Part shown: one piece after another, positions 23,044 to 31,596 of the stretch
Layout of the letters: each line of letters begins with the position of its first letter
How positions within the stretch are numbered: position 1 is the first letter of the stretch
Assembly: GCA_023268355.1 (NCBI GenBank)
Contig: JALNJK010000004.1
Span: 1 to 64,000 of the forward strand
Reading direction: 5' to 3'
From: Candidatus Terraquivivens tengchongensis
GTDB lineage: Archaea > Thermoproteota > Nitrososphaeria_A > Caldarchaeales > Wolframiiraptoraceae
Length of the DNA stretch: 64,000 bases
Notes under the pieces: model-generated
The model's input: only the letters and a program-made list of their open reading frames with translations
What the model was told of the DNA's origin: nothing
Databases searched by the model: none
Translations under genes and position numbers: made by a program

Positions 23044-25905
23044 CTACTTGAACGTAGCAATCAGCTTCTTCTTTTCTTCCTCGATTATGTGCTGTATTAA
23101 TCTACCCGTCAGGTTTCCTTCCTTCTCTAGAACCTTGGCGGCATCACTCACAGTAAATCCCTTTCCTGATAGTGCTACGAGGGCTGCCTTCCCGTACTTC
23201 TCTATCAACTCCGAACTCTTCTCTATCTCTTTGAGTAAATCCCTCTCTTTTCTGCTTATAGGCTTGCCCTTTCTGGATATTAGACCATAAACATCTTCCA
23301 CCTCGCCCCTTAGGAAACCAAGCTTTCTTGAACCACATACTGGGCAAGATGGTTTCTCGTCGACATCCTTGACCACTACCTTGTCGAAATACTGATAGCA
23401 GTCAGAGCAGACAAGAACACCAACCTCGTTCATCAACCTAGTCTTTACTGCCGTCAGCACTAGCCTCTCAATTCTGTCTGAAGATACTGCTTCGTAAGCC
23501 TCCTGGTAACGTCTGAGCGTTAGCAGCGCCAGGGGCGAGGGCCCAACAGCATCAAGCGATGAATAAGTCACGAGCTCGTAATCTCCTATAAATATGGATC
23601 GGAGAAGCTCGTACGCACGATGTTCATCAAAGTCTTGGAACAAGCAGTAGGACATCGCCTCATCATAAACTACCGTGCCTTTTAGCATCTCAACAATCTT
23701 AGAGAGGCTGACGTCAAGTATGCTAGCCTCCTTGCTGATGACGCTCATTTTTCTTGCTACATGAACCAGCCTTCTCCTGAATAGTGTTGAGCCTTCGATG
23801 GCTTTTCTTAAAACCTCACCAAAGGCCCCATCGGATAAGTTCTTTAAGGCCTCAAGGACAAGTTCTGGATAAACATGTTTAGACCTTATGACGATCCTGT
23901 AAGGGTCTTGCTGGACGGCGACGGGCATTCCGATCTTCTCAGAGAGTAAGAACGAAACAGCCTTAGCCAAAGTCCTGTTTATCCTAAGTCCAGCATGTAT
24001 GTGTATTATGGTATATTCTCCCGCCTTCTCCACGAGTATCCTTCTATTCGTAGGCACCGGTATTCCTGAGTCGATGTGTGCTCTAACCTCGACCATGCTT
24101 CTAGAGATAAGTTCCTCCGAGACACCGTATCTCTTTGCTATATCAGCACAGATAACATCATGCGGCTCGCCTTTACGAAGGCGCTCCTCGTACTCCGCTC
24201 TTATGCTACCGACTTCTTCTGCAACCTCGTAAGGTACTGGTATTTCGTCGCCCACCCACGAAGGTACTGCACCCTCATACTCATCCAGCTTCCTGACGTA
24301 GATCTTCTCACCCAGCGTGCTGAGTATCTCCCATGCTTTACCGGTCAGTATGAACCTCGTTCCGGGCTCACCGTACTCGGCGACGAACTCCTCGTCCAGT
24401 ATGCCCACAGGTTCTCCCGTACTCTCTTGAACAACTAAGTACTGTTTCTCTTCTGGTATCATGGAAAGGTTCCCGAAATAGTAATCGTATAGGGGTTTGG
24501 AGTTGATAGGTTTCCAGAAGTAACCATCGTCTGTAAGCACACAGATATTCAAACTCTTCATATGCTCAAGGATCCTTGTGAGCGTATGCTTGTCGAGCTC
24601 CGAGAAACCATATGCTCGCCTAAAGATCTTTAAAGCATCTTCGATGTTAACACGGCCGTATTCTATCAGGAGCCCTGCAAGTTGGTGCATCAGGACGTCT
24701 AAGCAGTTCTTAGGTATTCTGACTTCTTCCAGCTCCTCCCTCAATGCCCTCCTAGCTATGACCACGGACTCTAGAGCATCGTCCGAGTCCATGACAATTA
24801 TTGCACCGTTAGCGACACTTCCTATTCTATGACCGCTCCTACCGACCCTCTGTATGAGCCTTGTTACTTCTCTAGGCGAGTTATACTGTATGCAGAGGTC
24901 TATCCTGCCTACGTCTATGCCGAGCTCCAAAGACGATGTGCAGACAATGCCGAGTAACGTACCGGTCTTTAGGCCTTGTTCCGTTGATATCCTTGCGGAC
25001 TTTGCTAATGAACCGTGGTGTATGCCCACGCTGAAGCTCTCGTCCCATGCCCTAAATCTGTTCGTCAAGATCTCGGCTAAAGGCCTCGTATTCGTAAATA
25101 TTAGCGTCGAGCCGTGCGACTCCACGAGCCTCCTTATCGTCCTGAGCCTTGATGCTACGTCTGGTAAGATTGCGAGCTCCTCAGCCAGCATCACATCCTC
25201 GTCTTCCGGTACAGGATAGAAGACTTCTATCTTCATGCCTTTAGCCACGGGGACCCTTACAATCTCGCACTCCCTTCCGGGCCCTACTAAGAACTTGGCT
25301 ACAATTTCTGGGCATCCAATAGTAGCCGAGAGACCAATCCTCTGAAACTCTAGACCGACGATCTCCAATAGCCTCTCCAATGCTATGGAGAGCTGCGTGC
25401 CCCTCTTGTCTGTGGCGAGTTCGTGCACTTCATCGACGATGACCCACTTTATGCTTTTCAAATGCTTTCTGAGGACCTTCCCGCACAGAATTGCCTGAAG
25501 TGTCTCGGGAGTAGTTATCAGTATGTCTGGGGGGATGAGGGTTTGCGTCCTCCTCTCCGCAACCGCCGTGTCCCCATGCCTGACGGATACTTTGATGTCT
25601 AGCTTCTTGGCCCACCAGTCAAACCTTTCTAGCATGTCCCGATTGAGCGCGCGGAGCGGCGTTATGTAGAGTGCCTTTATTCCTGGGTGCCCGGGGTTTT
25701 GTATTAAATTGCTGAGTATGGGCAGGAGGGCCGCCTCGGTCTTTCCAGTACCGGTTGGTGCCATCAACAACAGATTTTTCCCCTCTAGTATCTTCGGTAT
25801 GCTTTCGATCTGAGGCGGGGTTAACTCTCCGAACCTTTCGGTGAACGCTGCTCTAACAGGCTTTGCTAACAGTTCCAGTACGCCTTCGCTTGTCAGCTCA
25901 CCCAC
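23044..25905 (-). CDS. lhr: Lhr-type superfamily 2 helicase with C-terminal zinc ribbon
   Basis: A 953-aa helicase. Motif I 'APTGTGKTEAALLP' (49-62), motif Ia 'YITPLRALNRDM', motif II 'DEVHELA', motif III 'GLSATIG', motif IV 'LIFTNTRPLAE', motif V 'GIVCTSSLELGIDVG' and motif VI 'LIQRVGRSGHR' are all present, as is the Q motif 'LTPPQIESIP'. The Lhr winged helix and Lhr-specific domain fill the middle. The C-terminal 'CSDC' and 'CPVCGSRKLGF' form a zinc ribbon often seen in archaeal Lhr. Lhr proteins unwind DNA/RNA in repair or RNA metabolism. Upstream promoter lies in 25906-25989. Confidence 0.93.
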   Translation of the reverse strand: MGELTSEGVLELLAKPVRAAFTERFGELTPPQIESIPKILEGKNLLLMAPTGTGKTEAALLPILSNLIQNPGHPGIKALYITPLRALNRDMLERFDWWAKKLDIKVSVRHGDTAVAERRTQTLIPPDILITTPETLQAILCGKVLRKHLKSIKWVIVDEVHELATDKRGTQLSIALERLLEIVGLEFQRIGLSATIGCPEIVAKFLVGPGRECEIVRVPVAKGMKIEVFYPVPEDEDVMLAEELAILPDVASRLRTIRRLVESHGSTLIFTNTRPLAEILTNRFRAWDESFSVGIHHGSLAKSARISTEQGLKTGTLLGIVCTSSLELGIDVGRIDLCIQYNSPREVTRLIQRVGRSGHRIGSVANGAIIVMDSDDALESVVIARRALREELEEVRIPKNCLDVLMHQLAGLLIEYGRVNIEDALKIFRRAYGFSELDKHTLTRILEHMKSLNICVLTDDGYFWKPINSKPLYDYYFGNLSMIPEEKQYLVVQESTGEPVGILDEEFVAEYGEPGTRFILTGKAWEILSTLGEKIYVRKLDEYEGAVPSWVGDEIPVPYEVAEEVGSIRAEYEERLRKGEPHDVICADIAKRYGVSEELISRSMVEVRAHIDSGIPVPTNRRILVEKAGEYTIIHIHAGLRINRTLAKAVSFLLSEKIGMPVAVQQDPYRIVIRSKHVYPELVLEALKNLSDGAFGEVLRKAIEGSTLFRRRLVHVARKMSVISKEASILDVSLSKIVEMLKGTVVYDEAMSYCLFQDFDEHRAYELLRSIFIGDYELVTYSSLDAVGPSPLALLTLRRYQEAYEAVSSDRIERLVLTAVKTRLMNEVGVLVCSDCYQYFDKVVVKDVDEKPSCPVCGSRKLGFLRGEVEDVYGLISRKGKPISRKERDLLKEIEKSSELIEKYGKAALVALSGKGFTVSDAAKVLEKEGNLTGRLIQHIIEEEKKKLIATFK

Positions 25906-25989
25906 TTGCTCTGCCCCTCTCCCATCACAATCCCGTCACCGATAAATTTAAATCCATTCGTATAAGGTTGACAAATTAGTTGATGTAGT

Positions 25990-26244
25990 ATGAACAAGGA
26001 CCGAGCGATCGGTGTTTGTATATTAGTGGTGAGTATTGCGATCTTAGTGTTATACTTCTGGCTTGTCTTCCTATCGCCCCCAGCATGGCAGCTTTTAACG
26101 ATACAGATAACGGCTTTCCTCGGTGTGGGTTTGATCCTCGCAATATTGGCATGGATAGGTTATACGCTTGCGACTACACCAACTCCTGAACCTCTGCCGG
26201 AGTTGACGATGGAGACGAGACCAGAAGAGGAGAAAAAAGAATAA
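25990..26244 (+). CDS. Small two-pass membrane protein (W-x-G-Y / T-T-P motif)
   Basis: An 84-aa protein with two hydrophobic segments (about 7-28 and 36-58) and an acidic, proline-rich tail. The second segment ends 'AWIGYTLATTPTP'. The same W-x-G-Y-x(3)-T-T-P-x-P ending occurs in the 73-aa protein at 61765-61986 ('GWAGYVMYTTPMP'), so the two are probably paralogues. Function unknown to me. ATG at 25990; a TATA-like 'ATAAATTTAAAT' region at 25941-25952 serves this gene or lhr. Monocistronic by layout. Confidence 0.65.
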   Translation: MNKDRAIGVCILVVSIAILVLYFWLVFLSPPAWQLLTIQITAFLGVGLILAILAWIGYTLATTPTPEPLPELTMETRPEEEKKE

Positions 26245-26324
26245 GACGTCCAACAATTTTTCAGCATTTTTAAGGGTCTTGTTTTTGCTAAAGTGGAAAG
26301 ACTACTACATTACCAACCATAACA

Positions 26325-27239
26325 TTAAACGTCTTCATACTCATTTGCCTTAACGTTCCAACCTTCGTCTACCGGAAAAGACTCGTACAACTTTCTTCGC
26401 ATAGCTTCCAAGGGCTCGTAGCTTAACCCAGAGAGTGTCGCAGCAGTGCAGACACGTGTACCGAAGCTTTCAGCATACACCATAAGCTTGTTTATCCTAT
26501 CCCTCCAGCTTATGTCTCTAATGAGGTGATGGTCGAGCACTAGTACGGCTGGACGACATGAAGCCACGACCTTCATGAGATTACTTATCGATTTTTCTAA
26601 ATCGTTCTCCGTAAACCTGCTACCGAGCATGTAGGTCATGGGCCCATCGCATATTATGGTATCAGGCTTGTTATCTATGATGAAGCTAAGCTGCTGATCC
26701 TCTACTAAACCTTCCACGTCGGATGTATGGACCAAGCACTCGCCGCTCGTGCTTATGCATACCTCTACGACGTATCCGAGTTTCGGAGAATTTCCATGCT
26801 GTACTGCCTTTGAAAACTTTATTGACGTCGTGCCGATTCTGATGTCCCCTCCGTCGGCAATTGATACTTTACAGCCGACCTTCCGCAACTGTTCCAGAAA
26901 AAGACGTGCTCTTGACCTTTGACTGAAGTTTATGTTGTTCTCCGGGTCTTTTATTATGACCATTTTACCTTTAAGCCACGAAACATCCTCATAAGGCCTC
27001 GGTATATGGTCATAGTGATAATGTGTAACTATCACCAGATCTGCCTTCGATGTTAAACTAGCAATTTCAGCCTTATGTTCTTCTAATCTTTTAACCTCCT
27101 TCGGATGTGGTTTAAGACCATATCTCCAAGGACCGAGAGCTGCTCCTGGATCTATCACCACGCTTACGTCTCCCGTATCAACGAAAGTGCACATGCTCCT
27201 CGTTCCAAGACTATCGGCAGCTAGCAATCTTACTAGCAT
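26325..27239 (-). CDS. UPF0282-type metallo-beta-lactamase-fold hydrolase
   Basis: A 304-aa MBL-fold protein. 'VIDPGAALGPWRYGL' and the metal motif 'VTHYHYDHIPRP' (HxHxDH) mark the archaeal UPF0282 group, with 'LVHTSDVEG' and 'LVLDHHLIRD' as further metal-binding histidines and aspartates. The active site appears intact, but no substrate is known for the family. It begins with 'MLVRLLAADSLGTRSMCTFV', the normal N-terminus. It is preceded 33 nt upstream by a zinc-ribbon membrane protein gene on the same strand and may be co-transcribed. Confidence 0.85.
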   Translation of the reverse strand: MLVRLLAADSLGTRSMCTFVDTGDVSVVIDPGAALGPWRYGLKPHPKEVKRLEEHKAEIASLTSKADLVIVTHYHYDHIPRPYEDVSWLKGKMVIIKDPENNINFSQRSRARLFLEQLRKVGCKVSIADGGDIRIGTTSIKFSKAVQHGNSPKLGYVVEVCISTSGECLVHTSDVEGLVEDQQLSFIIDNKPDTIICDGPMTYMLGSRFTENDLEKSISNLMKVVASCRPAVLVLDHHLIRDISWRDRINKLMVYAESFGTRVCTAATLSGLSYEPLEAMRRKLYESFPVDEGWNVKANEYEDV

Positions 27240-27272
27240 GGAAAACTCGCCATGGTTAACAATTTATCCGTC

Positions 27273-27863
27273 TCAGTCCTCTTTAACCCTTTTTCCGCAT
27301 AAAGGACAAAAGAGAGCGTCGGATGGTATGCTACCTCCACAGTGCGGGCACGTCATCATCTCCATGGCAACTTCGGCCGTTTTCTTAGGAGCCTCAGTTG
27401 TCTGCGGATAAACAGTCGTAACCTCAGGTTTTTCTTCCACCTCGATGACCTCTTTCACCAGCTCTTCGACAGGAACTTTCACCTCTTCTTTTGGACTTGT
27501 AGCGATTTTTATGACACTCGTAATGCCTACCGAGATTCCGACCGCTATAGCAATTAGCAATAACCTCCCGAATGTTTCCGAAATTCCGAAAATCATTAAT
27601 GGATTCCAAAGTTGGAGTTGAATGTTGAAAACGTACGGACTTGAGAGCGTAAATAATACGGCTGCGACTCCGCCTATACACATGCTGACCGTGCTAATAA
27701 CTAAAGATCGAGTTATCAGGCTGACTAGAAGGGCTGAGACAGCAATGCTTGATATTGCGACCAACTCGTATGTTTTACCGCAAAAACTCTCAACAAATGA
27801 CATTAACGTTATGACTGCAAACGAAACGAGTATTGCAGCCATCAGCTTAACATACGACGCCAT
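27273..27863 (-). CDS. Membrane protein with C-terminal zinc ribbon, unrecognised
   Basis: A 196-aa protein. About four hydrophobic segments fill residues 1-125, then comes a charged, valine/glutamate-rich linker (126-165) and a zinc ribbon '[19 protein letters not shown]' at 172-190. The ribbon probably sits in the cytosol. I know no function. Similar membrane-plus-ribbon layouts occur here at 50608-51306 and at the C-terminus of TatC. A - strand TATA (CTATTTAAATA, about 27927-27917) lies at a plausible distance upstream. Confidence 0.65.
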   Translation of the reverse strand: MASYVKLMAAILVSFAVITLMSFVESFCGKTYELVAISSIAVSALLVSLITRSLVISTVSMCIGGVAAVLFTLSSPYVFNIQLQLWNPLMIFGISETFGRLLLIAIAVGISVGITSVIKIATSPKEEVKVPVEELVKEVIEVEEKPEVTTVYPQTTEAPKKTAEVAMEMMTCPHCGGSIPSDALFCPLCGKRVKED

Positions 27864-28010
27864 GTTTTCCCATCTCTGCGTCTTTTAACTTTCGGAGGCA
27901 TTTAATCCGTGTATTTAAATAGAACCAGGTCTTAAAAAGTATTATCACGAAGCCTAGGCGGCATTTTTTGCGTATTTCCTTAAAAATACCTGGGTATCTT
28001 CGATTTTAGC

Positions 28011-29396
28011 TCATCGCAACTTTCCCAGAATGACGAGGTCGCCGACGTTGGTGCCCGTAGGGCCGGTGAAGATTAGGGAGGACGCCTTCTTCAAGAACGT
28101 GTAAGAATCGTTATCCTCCAAAAATGCCCTCGCATCGTATCCAGCTTTCCTGCCCTTATCAAGTGTCCAGCAATCGGTTATAGCACCCGCGGCATCGGTC
28201 GGTCCATCAAGCCCGTCTGTCCCTATAGATAGGCATGCGCAACCCTCAAAACCATCTAACTCGATGGCCGCTGACAGCGCTAACTCTTGATTCCTACCAC
28301 CGACCCCTTTGCCCGTCACGGTTACCGTAGTCTCACCACCTAACACTAGTGCGATTGGTCTTTTTGTCTTTTTACACTTTATATCAAGTATGAGTCTGGC
28401 TAACATTTGGCCAACGTAACGAGCTTCACCTTCGAGTCTATGCGTCAAATAAATCGTATTGTAACCCAGCTTTGTGAGCTTAGAAAAGGCCGCGGTGCAT
28501 GCATCGGAGCAACTGCCTATTATTATGTTGCGCACGTTTAGAAACGCCTCATCACCTGGTTTCGGTGTCTCGGGCACCTCACCATTCATACCGCGTTCCA
28601 ATCTGGCCTTTACGTTTTGTGGTGAGGAATCCCAAATGCCGTACTTTTTCAAAATCGAGATAGCATCAGCATATGTACTCGGGTCTGGTGATGTAGGTCC
28701 TGATGCGATAATGTCTAACTTATCTCCGACGACATCGGATAGTATGAGTGATATAGTTTTCGCCTTCGAAAGATGCCGAGCAAGCCATCCGCCCTTTATC
28801 ATAGAAAGATGTTTCCTAACGATGTTTATCTCGTCAATCGTTGCACCAGACTTTAGAAGCGCTCTTGTAACTTCTATCTTATCTTCCAGAGTTACTGGCT
28901 CTGCTGGCAGGGGCATAAGGGCTGAGCCGCCGCCTGAAATGAGCACCAATACTAAACTTTTCGGCCCAACGCTTTGCGCGATCTCAACAAGCTCTTTGGC
29001 AGCTTCATATCCTTCTTTGTCTGGGACAGGATGCCCGCCGCCCCTGACCTTTACTTTAGAAGAATGTGTGTAAACATTTGCAACACTGTGCGGGACTATT
29101 ATAACTCCTCTTATTACTTTATCACCCAAGAGCTGTTCGATGTAATGACACATCCTATGGGTGGCTTTGCCCGCTCCTAGGATGACCACTTCATCAAAAT
29201 CCGTAAGCTTGACCTTTACATCACCAACCGTTAAGGTCTTCCCCCTTAACTTAAGTTTCTTGCGTAAAAGCTCATCAGGCTGTACGGCTTGTATCGCATC
29301 CTCAGCAGAGTTAAGCATATCTTCCCTGAGCTTCCTTTCAGGCTCTGGGTAACCATCAAGCAACTCATCCATGTTCTTTATCAGACTTTTCGTCAT
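28011..29396 (-). CDS. Glycerate 2-kinase (MOFRL family)
   Basis: A 461-aa enzyme that phosphorylates D-glycerate to 2-phosphoglycerate. 'VVILGAGKATHRM' opens the first domain; 'LVLVLISGGGSALMPLPAEP' is the GGGSA phosphate-binding loop; the C-terminal MOFRL part has 'VLGGETTVTVTGKGVGGRNQ' and 'SIGTDGLDGPTDAAGA'. I start at ATG 29396 because the TATA box TTTATAAA (29423-29430) would put transcription start close to it; the upstream ATG 29423 lies inside that TATA. It shares this promoter with a divergent propeller gene. Role: serine, glyoxylate or non-phosphorylative Entner-Doudoroff metabolism. Confidence 0.9.
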   Translation of the reverse strand: MTKSLIKNMDELLDGYPEPERKLREDMLNSAEDAIQAVQPDELLRKKLKLRGKTLTVGDVKVKLTDFDEVVILGAGKATHRMCHYIEQLLGDKVIRGVIIVPHSVANVYTHSSKVKVRGGGHPVPDKEGYEAAKELVEIAQSVGPKSLVLVLISGGGSALMPLPAEPVTLEDKIEVTRALLKSGATIDEINIVRKHLSMIKGGWLARHLSKAKTISLILSDVVGDKLDIIASGPTSPDPSTYADAISILKKYGIWDSSPQNVKARLERGMNGEVPETPKPGDEAFLNVRNIIIGSCSDACTAAFSKLTKLGYNTIYLTHRLEGEARYVGQMLARLILDIKCKKTKRPIALVLGGETTVTVTGKGVGGRNQELALSAAIELDGFEGCACLSIGTDGLDGPTDAAGAITDCWTLDKGRKAGYDARAFLEDNDSYTFLKKASSLIFTGPTGTNVGDLVILGKLR

Positions 29397-29422
29397 ATCG
29401 TAATAAAAGACTATCATGAACA

Positions 29423-29430
29423 TTTATAAA
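29423..29430. promoter_or_regulatory. Self-complementary TATA box shared by divergent genes
   Basis: TTTATAAA is its own reverse complement. Its centre (29426.5) is about 27 nt from the + strand ATG at 29454 and about 30 nt from the - strand ATG at 29396, the normal distance for leaderless archaeal genes in both directions. Confidence 0.55.
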
Positions 29431-29453
29431 CACAGCGGATGGTGAACCGTGCG

Positions 29454-30833
29454 ATGAGGATAGCGGCTACATTAATGGTAATATCGGCCCTGCTGCTTCT
29501 TTCGACGATTCAGCCAGCAATGTCCATCAAAGTTTTAGACTACTATGATTTTCAACTTAGAGGAGATCTGCCCACGCATATAGCCGTCGAAAGTCAGGAA
29601 AGAGTCTGGCTGTCGCTGCCATCGAGGATGGAGGTCGTTCTCTTCATGCCAAAGACTGGTGAGATGATGGCGATAAGGCTCCCGGGTCTCCCATCTAAGA
29701 TTTTATATTATGAAGGGGTAGTCATTGTAGCCCTTAGCAATACAAAGTCCGTTGCCGTTATAGACTCAAAGACGCTTGACGTAAAGACGTTTGAGCTTAA
29801 AGCGGACGTCGTGGATATGTATCCGACAAAAAAGGGCGTGTGGCTCGCCCTTCCTAGCGTTTCTCAGGTCGTGCTCTTCTCGCCGTTCGAGATGAAAGTG
29901 TTGAGTGAGTTGAACCTGAACGTTGCTATGGGCGAAGGTGTTATTGCCGAGTCCGATGCAGGGCTCTGGGTCATAGATGCATCCTACAGGAGCCTGCTAC
30001 TTATTGACACGGCCTCCGGTTCTGTTAAAACATACGAAGTCAAGAATCAGACATACCTTGTGACGCCAGCGAAGGACGGTGGTGTTTGGGCAGTGACCGT
30101 CGAAGGGTATCTAATCCACGTGACAAGGGACCTAAAGCTGGTTGAGAAGGTAGCCCTGCCGACTGGGACGGTTGTCGCTCCGCCCCTTCTTTCAACCGAT
30201 TATGGCTCTGTCGTCTACTTCTGCAGACCAAGAAGCTCGGCGGGTGAGGTTTTTAATGGAGAGATTGATGAAATCCGTTTAGCTCTTGCCTCGCCATGGC
30301 ATCCCACGAAAGGTCCGAACAACACTTTCTGGTTCATTGATATAACAAGGAATGCGATAGGAGTGGTAACGATCTCTAGATCGCCAGAGATAAAAACTGC
30401 ATGGGTCGAGAAACTCAGTGATAAAGATTTTAGAGTTTTCGCTGAGGTCGAAGACAGGGAGGGCGATCTAAGATACATCACAGCGGTCGTGGAGTATTAC
30501 ACGAATGGAAAACTTATCATAAACTCTACTTTCGAGATGAGCCCAGCCCAGGATAACAGGTACGTCGGTAATGAGAACATAAAAATTATGGATGGAGTAG
30601 CCAGGGTAAAGGTTGTCGCTTCCGATGCGGTAGGTAATGTCGTTTATTTTCGTGCCGGAAACATAACAATAACCAATGGTGCCATAACTAGCATCGAGCT
30701 AAAAAACGTTGAAGAACAGGGAGTTGGTGTGCAGATTTACATACTTATCTCAGAATTGTTGTTACTCATACCGGTGGTGCTCGCAGTTTTTTACGTTCTT
30801 AAGAGGAGAAAGAAGCATCACAAGCGTAAGTAA
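29454..30833 (+). CDS. Secreted, C-terminally anchored beta-propeller-like protein
   Basis: A 459-aa surface protein. Residues about 1-22 are a signal peptide ('MRIAATLMVISALLLLSTIQ', then a likely cleavage near 'AMS'). Residues about 40-300 hold repeated blade-like units such as 'DGGVWAVTVEGYLIHV' and 'DAGLWVIDASYRSLLLID', resembling Vgb/SMP-30-like propellers. A beta-sandwich-like section follows ('DFRVFAEVEDREGDLRYIT'). Residues about 428-450 form a membrane helix, then a Lys/Arg/His tail ('RRKKHHKRK') that stays inside. Function unknown. I prefer ATG 29454 (GGTGA 8 nt upstream) over ATG 29439. Its 3' end overlaps cofC by 16 nt. Confidence 0.7.
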   Translation: MRIAATLMVISALLLLSTIQPAMSIKVLDYYDFQLRGDLPTHIAVESQERVWLSLPSRMEVVLFMPKTGEMMAIRLPGLPSKILYYEGVVIVALSNTKSVAVIDSKTLDVKTFELKADVVDMYPTKKGVWLALPSVSQVVLFSPFEMKVLSELNLNVAMGEGVIAESDAGLWVIDASYRSLLLIDTASGSVKTYEVKNQTYLVTPAKDGGVWAVTVEGYLIHVTRDLKLVEKVALPTGTVVAPPLLSTDYGSVVYFCRPRSSAGEVFNGEIDEIRLALASPWHPTKGPNNTFWFIDITRNAIGVVTISRSPEIKTAWVEKLSDKDFRVFAEVEDREGDLRYITAVVEYYTNGKLIINSTFEMSPAQDNRYVGNENIKIMDGVARVKVVASDAVGNVVYFRAGNITITNGAITSIELKNVEEQGVGVQIYILISELLLLIPVVLAVFYVLKRRKKHHKRK

Positions 30834-31462
30834 TCTAAAGCAGTTCTAACCCTATTAACACCTTTATGACTCAACCTTGATAAATTACTAAGCATTTTCA
30901 AGTCTTTAGGTAAGTCCACATCTAGGCATACTCCTAGCGATGCATATATCGCCACCCTCTTACCGCATGCCCTTGCTGAGGATACATGTTTAGGGAAGCT
31001 TGAAGCTCCAAATTGCATCTTGATTATATGCGCTTCCTTCATCGCTAGAGCATTTGTACCCCTTAACCCAAAAGAAGGAGAAATTACGACATCATTGTAC
31101 TCCAATAATCTTCCTATGGTTTTCACATCTTCCGGTAAGAGTAATGGAAGGTCGCAGGGAAGTATGACAAAGCCTCCCGCATGTTTCGAGTAAAGCATGC
31201 TAATAGCCCCCTCAAGAGACTCGTTAAGTCCACACCACATGTCAGATATGAAAGACAACCCTTTTTGTTTAACCAACGTCTCAACTTCAGGGTCGCTCCC
31301 GATTACATGCACCCTGCTTAAACCAGCCTCAACGCAAGCATCGACAACAAATTCAAGCATCTTGAGGATGAGGTATTTACGTTGCTCCTGTGTAAGCAAA
31401 CTTCTAAGCCTTGATTTTCCATCCGCCAACTTCTTAACCGGGATTATCGCAAACTCGAGCAA
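30818..31462 (-). CDS. cofC: 2-phospholactate (or phosphoenolpyruvate) guanylyltransferase CofC
   Basis: A 214-aa nucleotidyltransferase of coenzyme F420 synthesis that makes the GDP/PPG-linked 3-carbon donor used by CofD. 'AIIPVKKLADGKSRLRSLLT' is the CofC opening (P-x-K-x-x-x-x-K-S-R-L); 'VILPCDLPLLLPEDV' holds the metal-binding aspartates; 'ISPSFGLRGTNAL' and 'SFPKHVSSARACG' complete the substrate site. I start at TTG 31462 ('MLEFAIIPVKK'); the longer frame up to 31534 adds a lysine-rich stretch without family match. Composition is more AT-rich than most neighbours. CofD is 4.4 kb away. Confidence 0.87.
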   Translation of the reverse strand: MLEFAIIPVKKLADGKSRLRSLLTQEQRKYLILKMLEFVVDACVEAGLSRVHVIGSDPEVETLVKQKGLSFISDMWCGLNESLEGAISMLYSKHAGGFVILPCDLPLLLPEDVKTIGRLLEYNDVVISPSFGLRGTNALAMKEAHIIKMQFGASSFPKHVSSARACGKRVAIYASLGVCLDVDLPKDLKMLSNLSRLSHKGVNRVRTALDYLRL

Positions 31463-31596
31463 GACAAGTGTAAGTTTAATCTCGTTAAATATTAAATTTT
31501 TAATTTCCTTAAACAACTTCCTTATACTAAGCATGAACCAAAAGTAAAAATTTAGGCAGTGTTGATTACCATCAGAGGTTTTTGTGGGGATAAAGA

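Noticed and set aside
28474-29073. Long open frame (199 codons) on the + strand
   Set aside because: It lies wholly opposite the well-supported glycerate kinase gene; its translation is serine/proline-rich with no family match.
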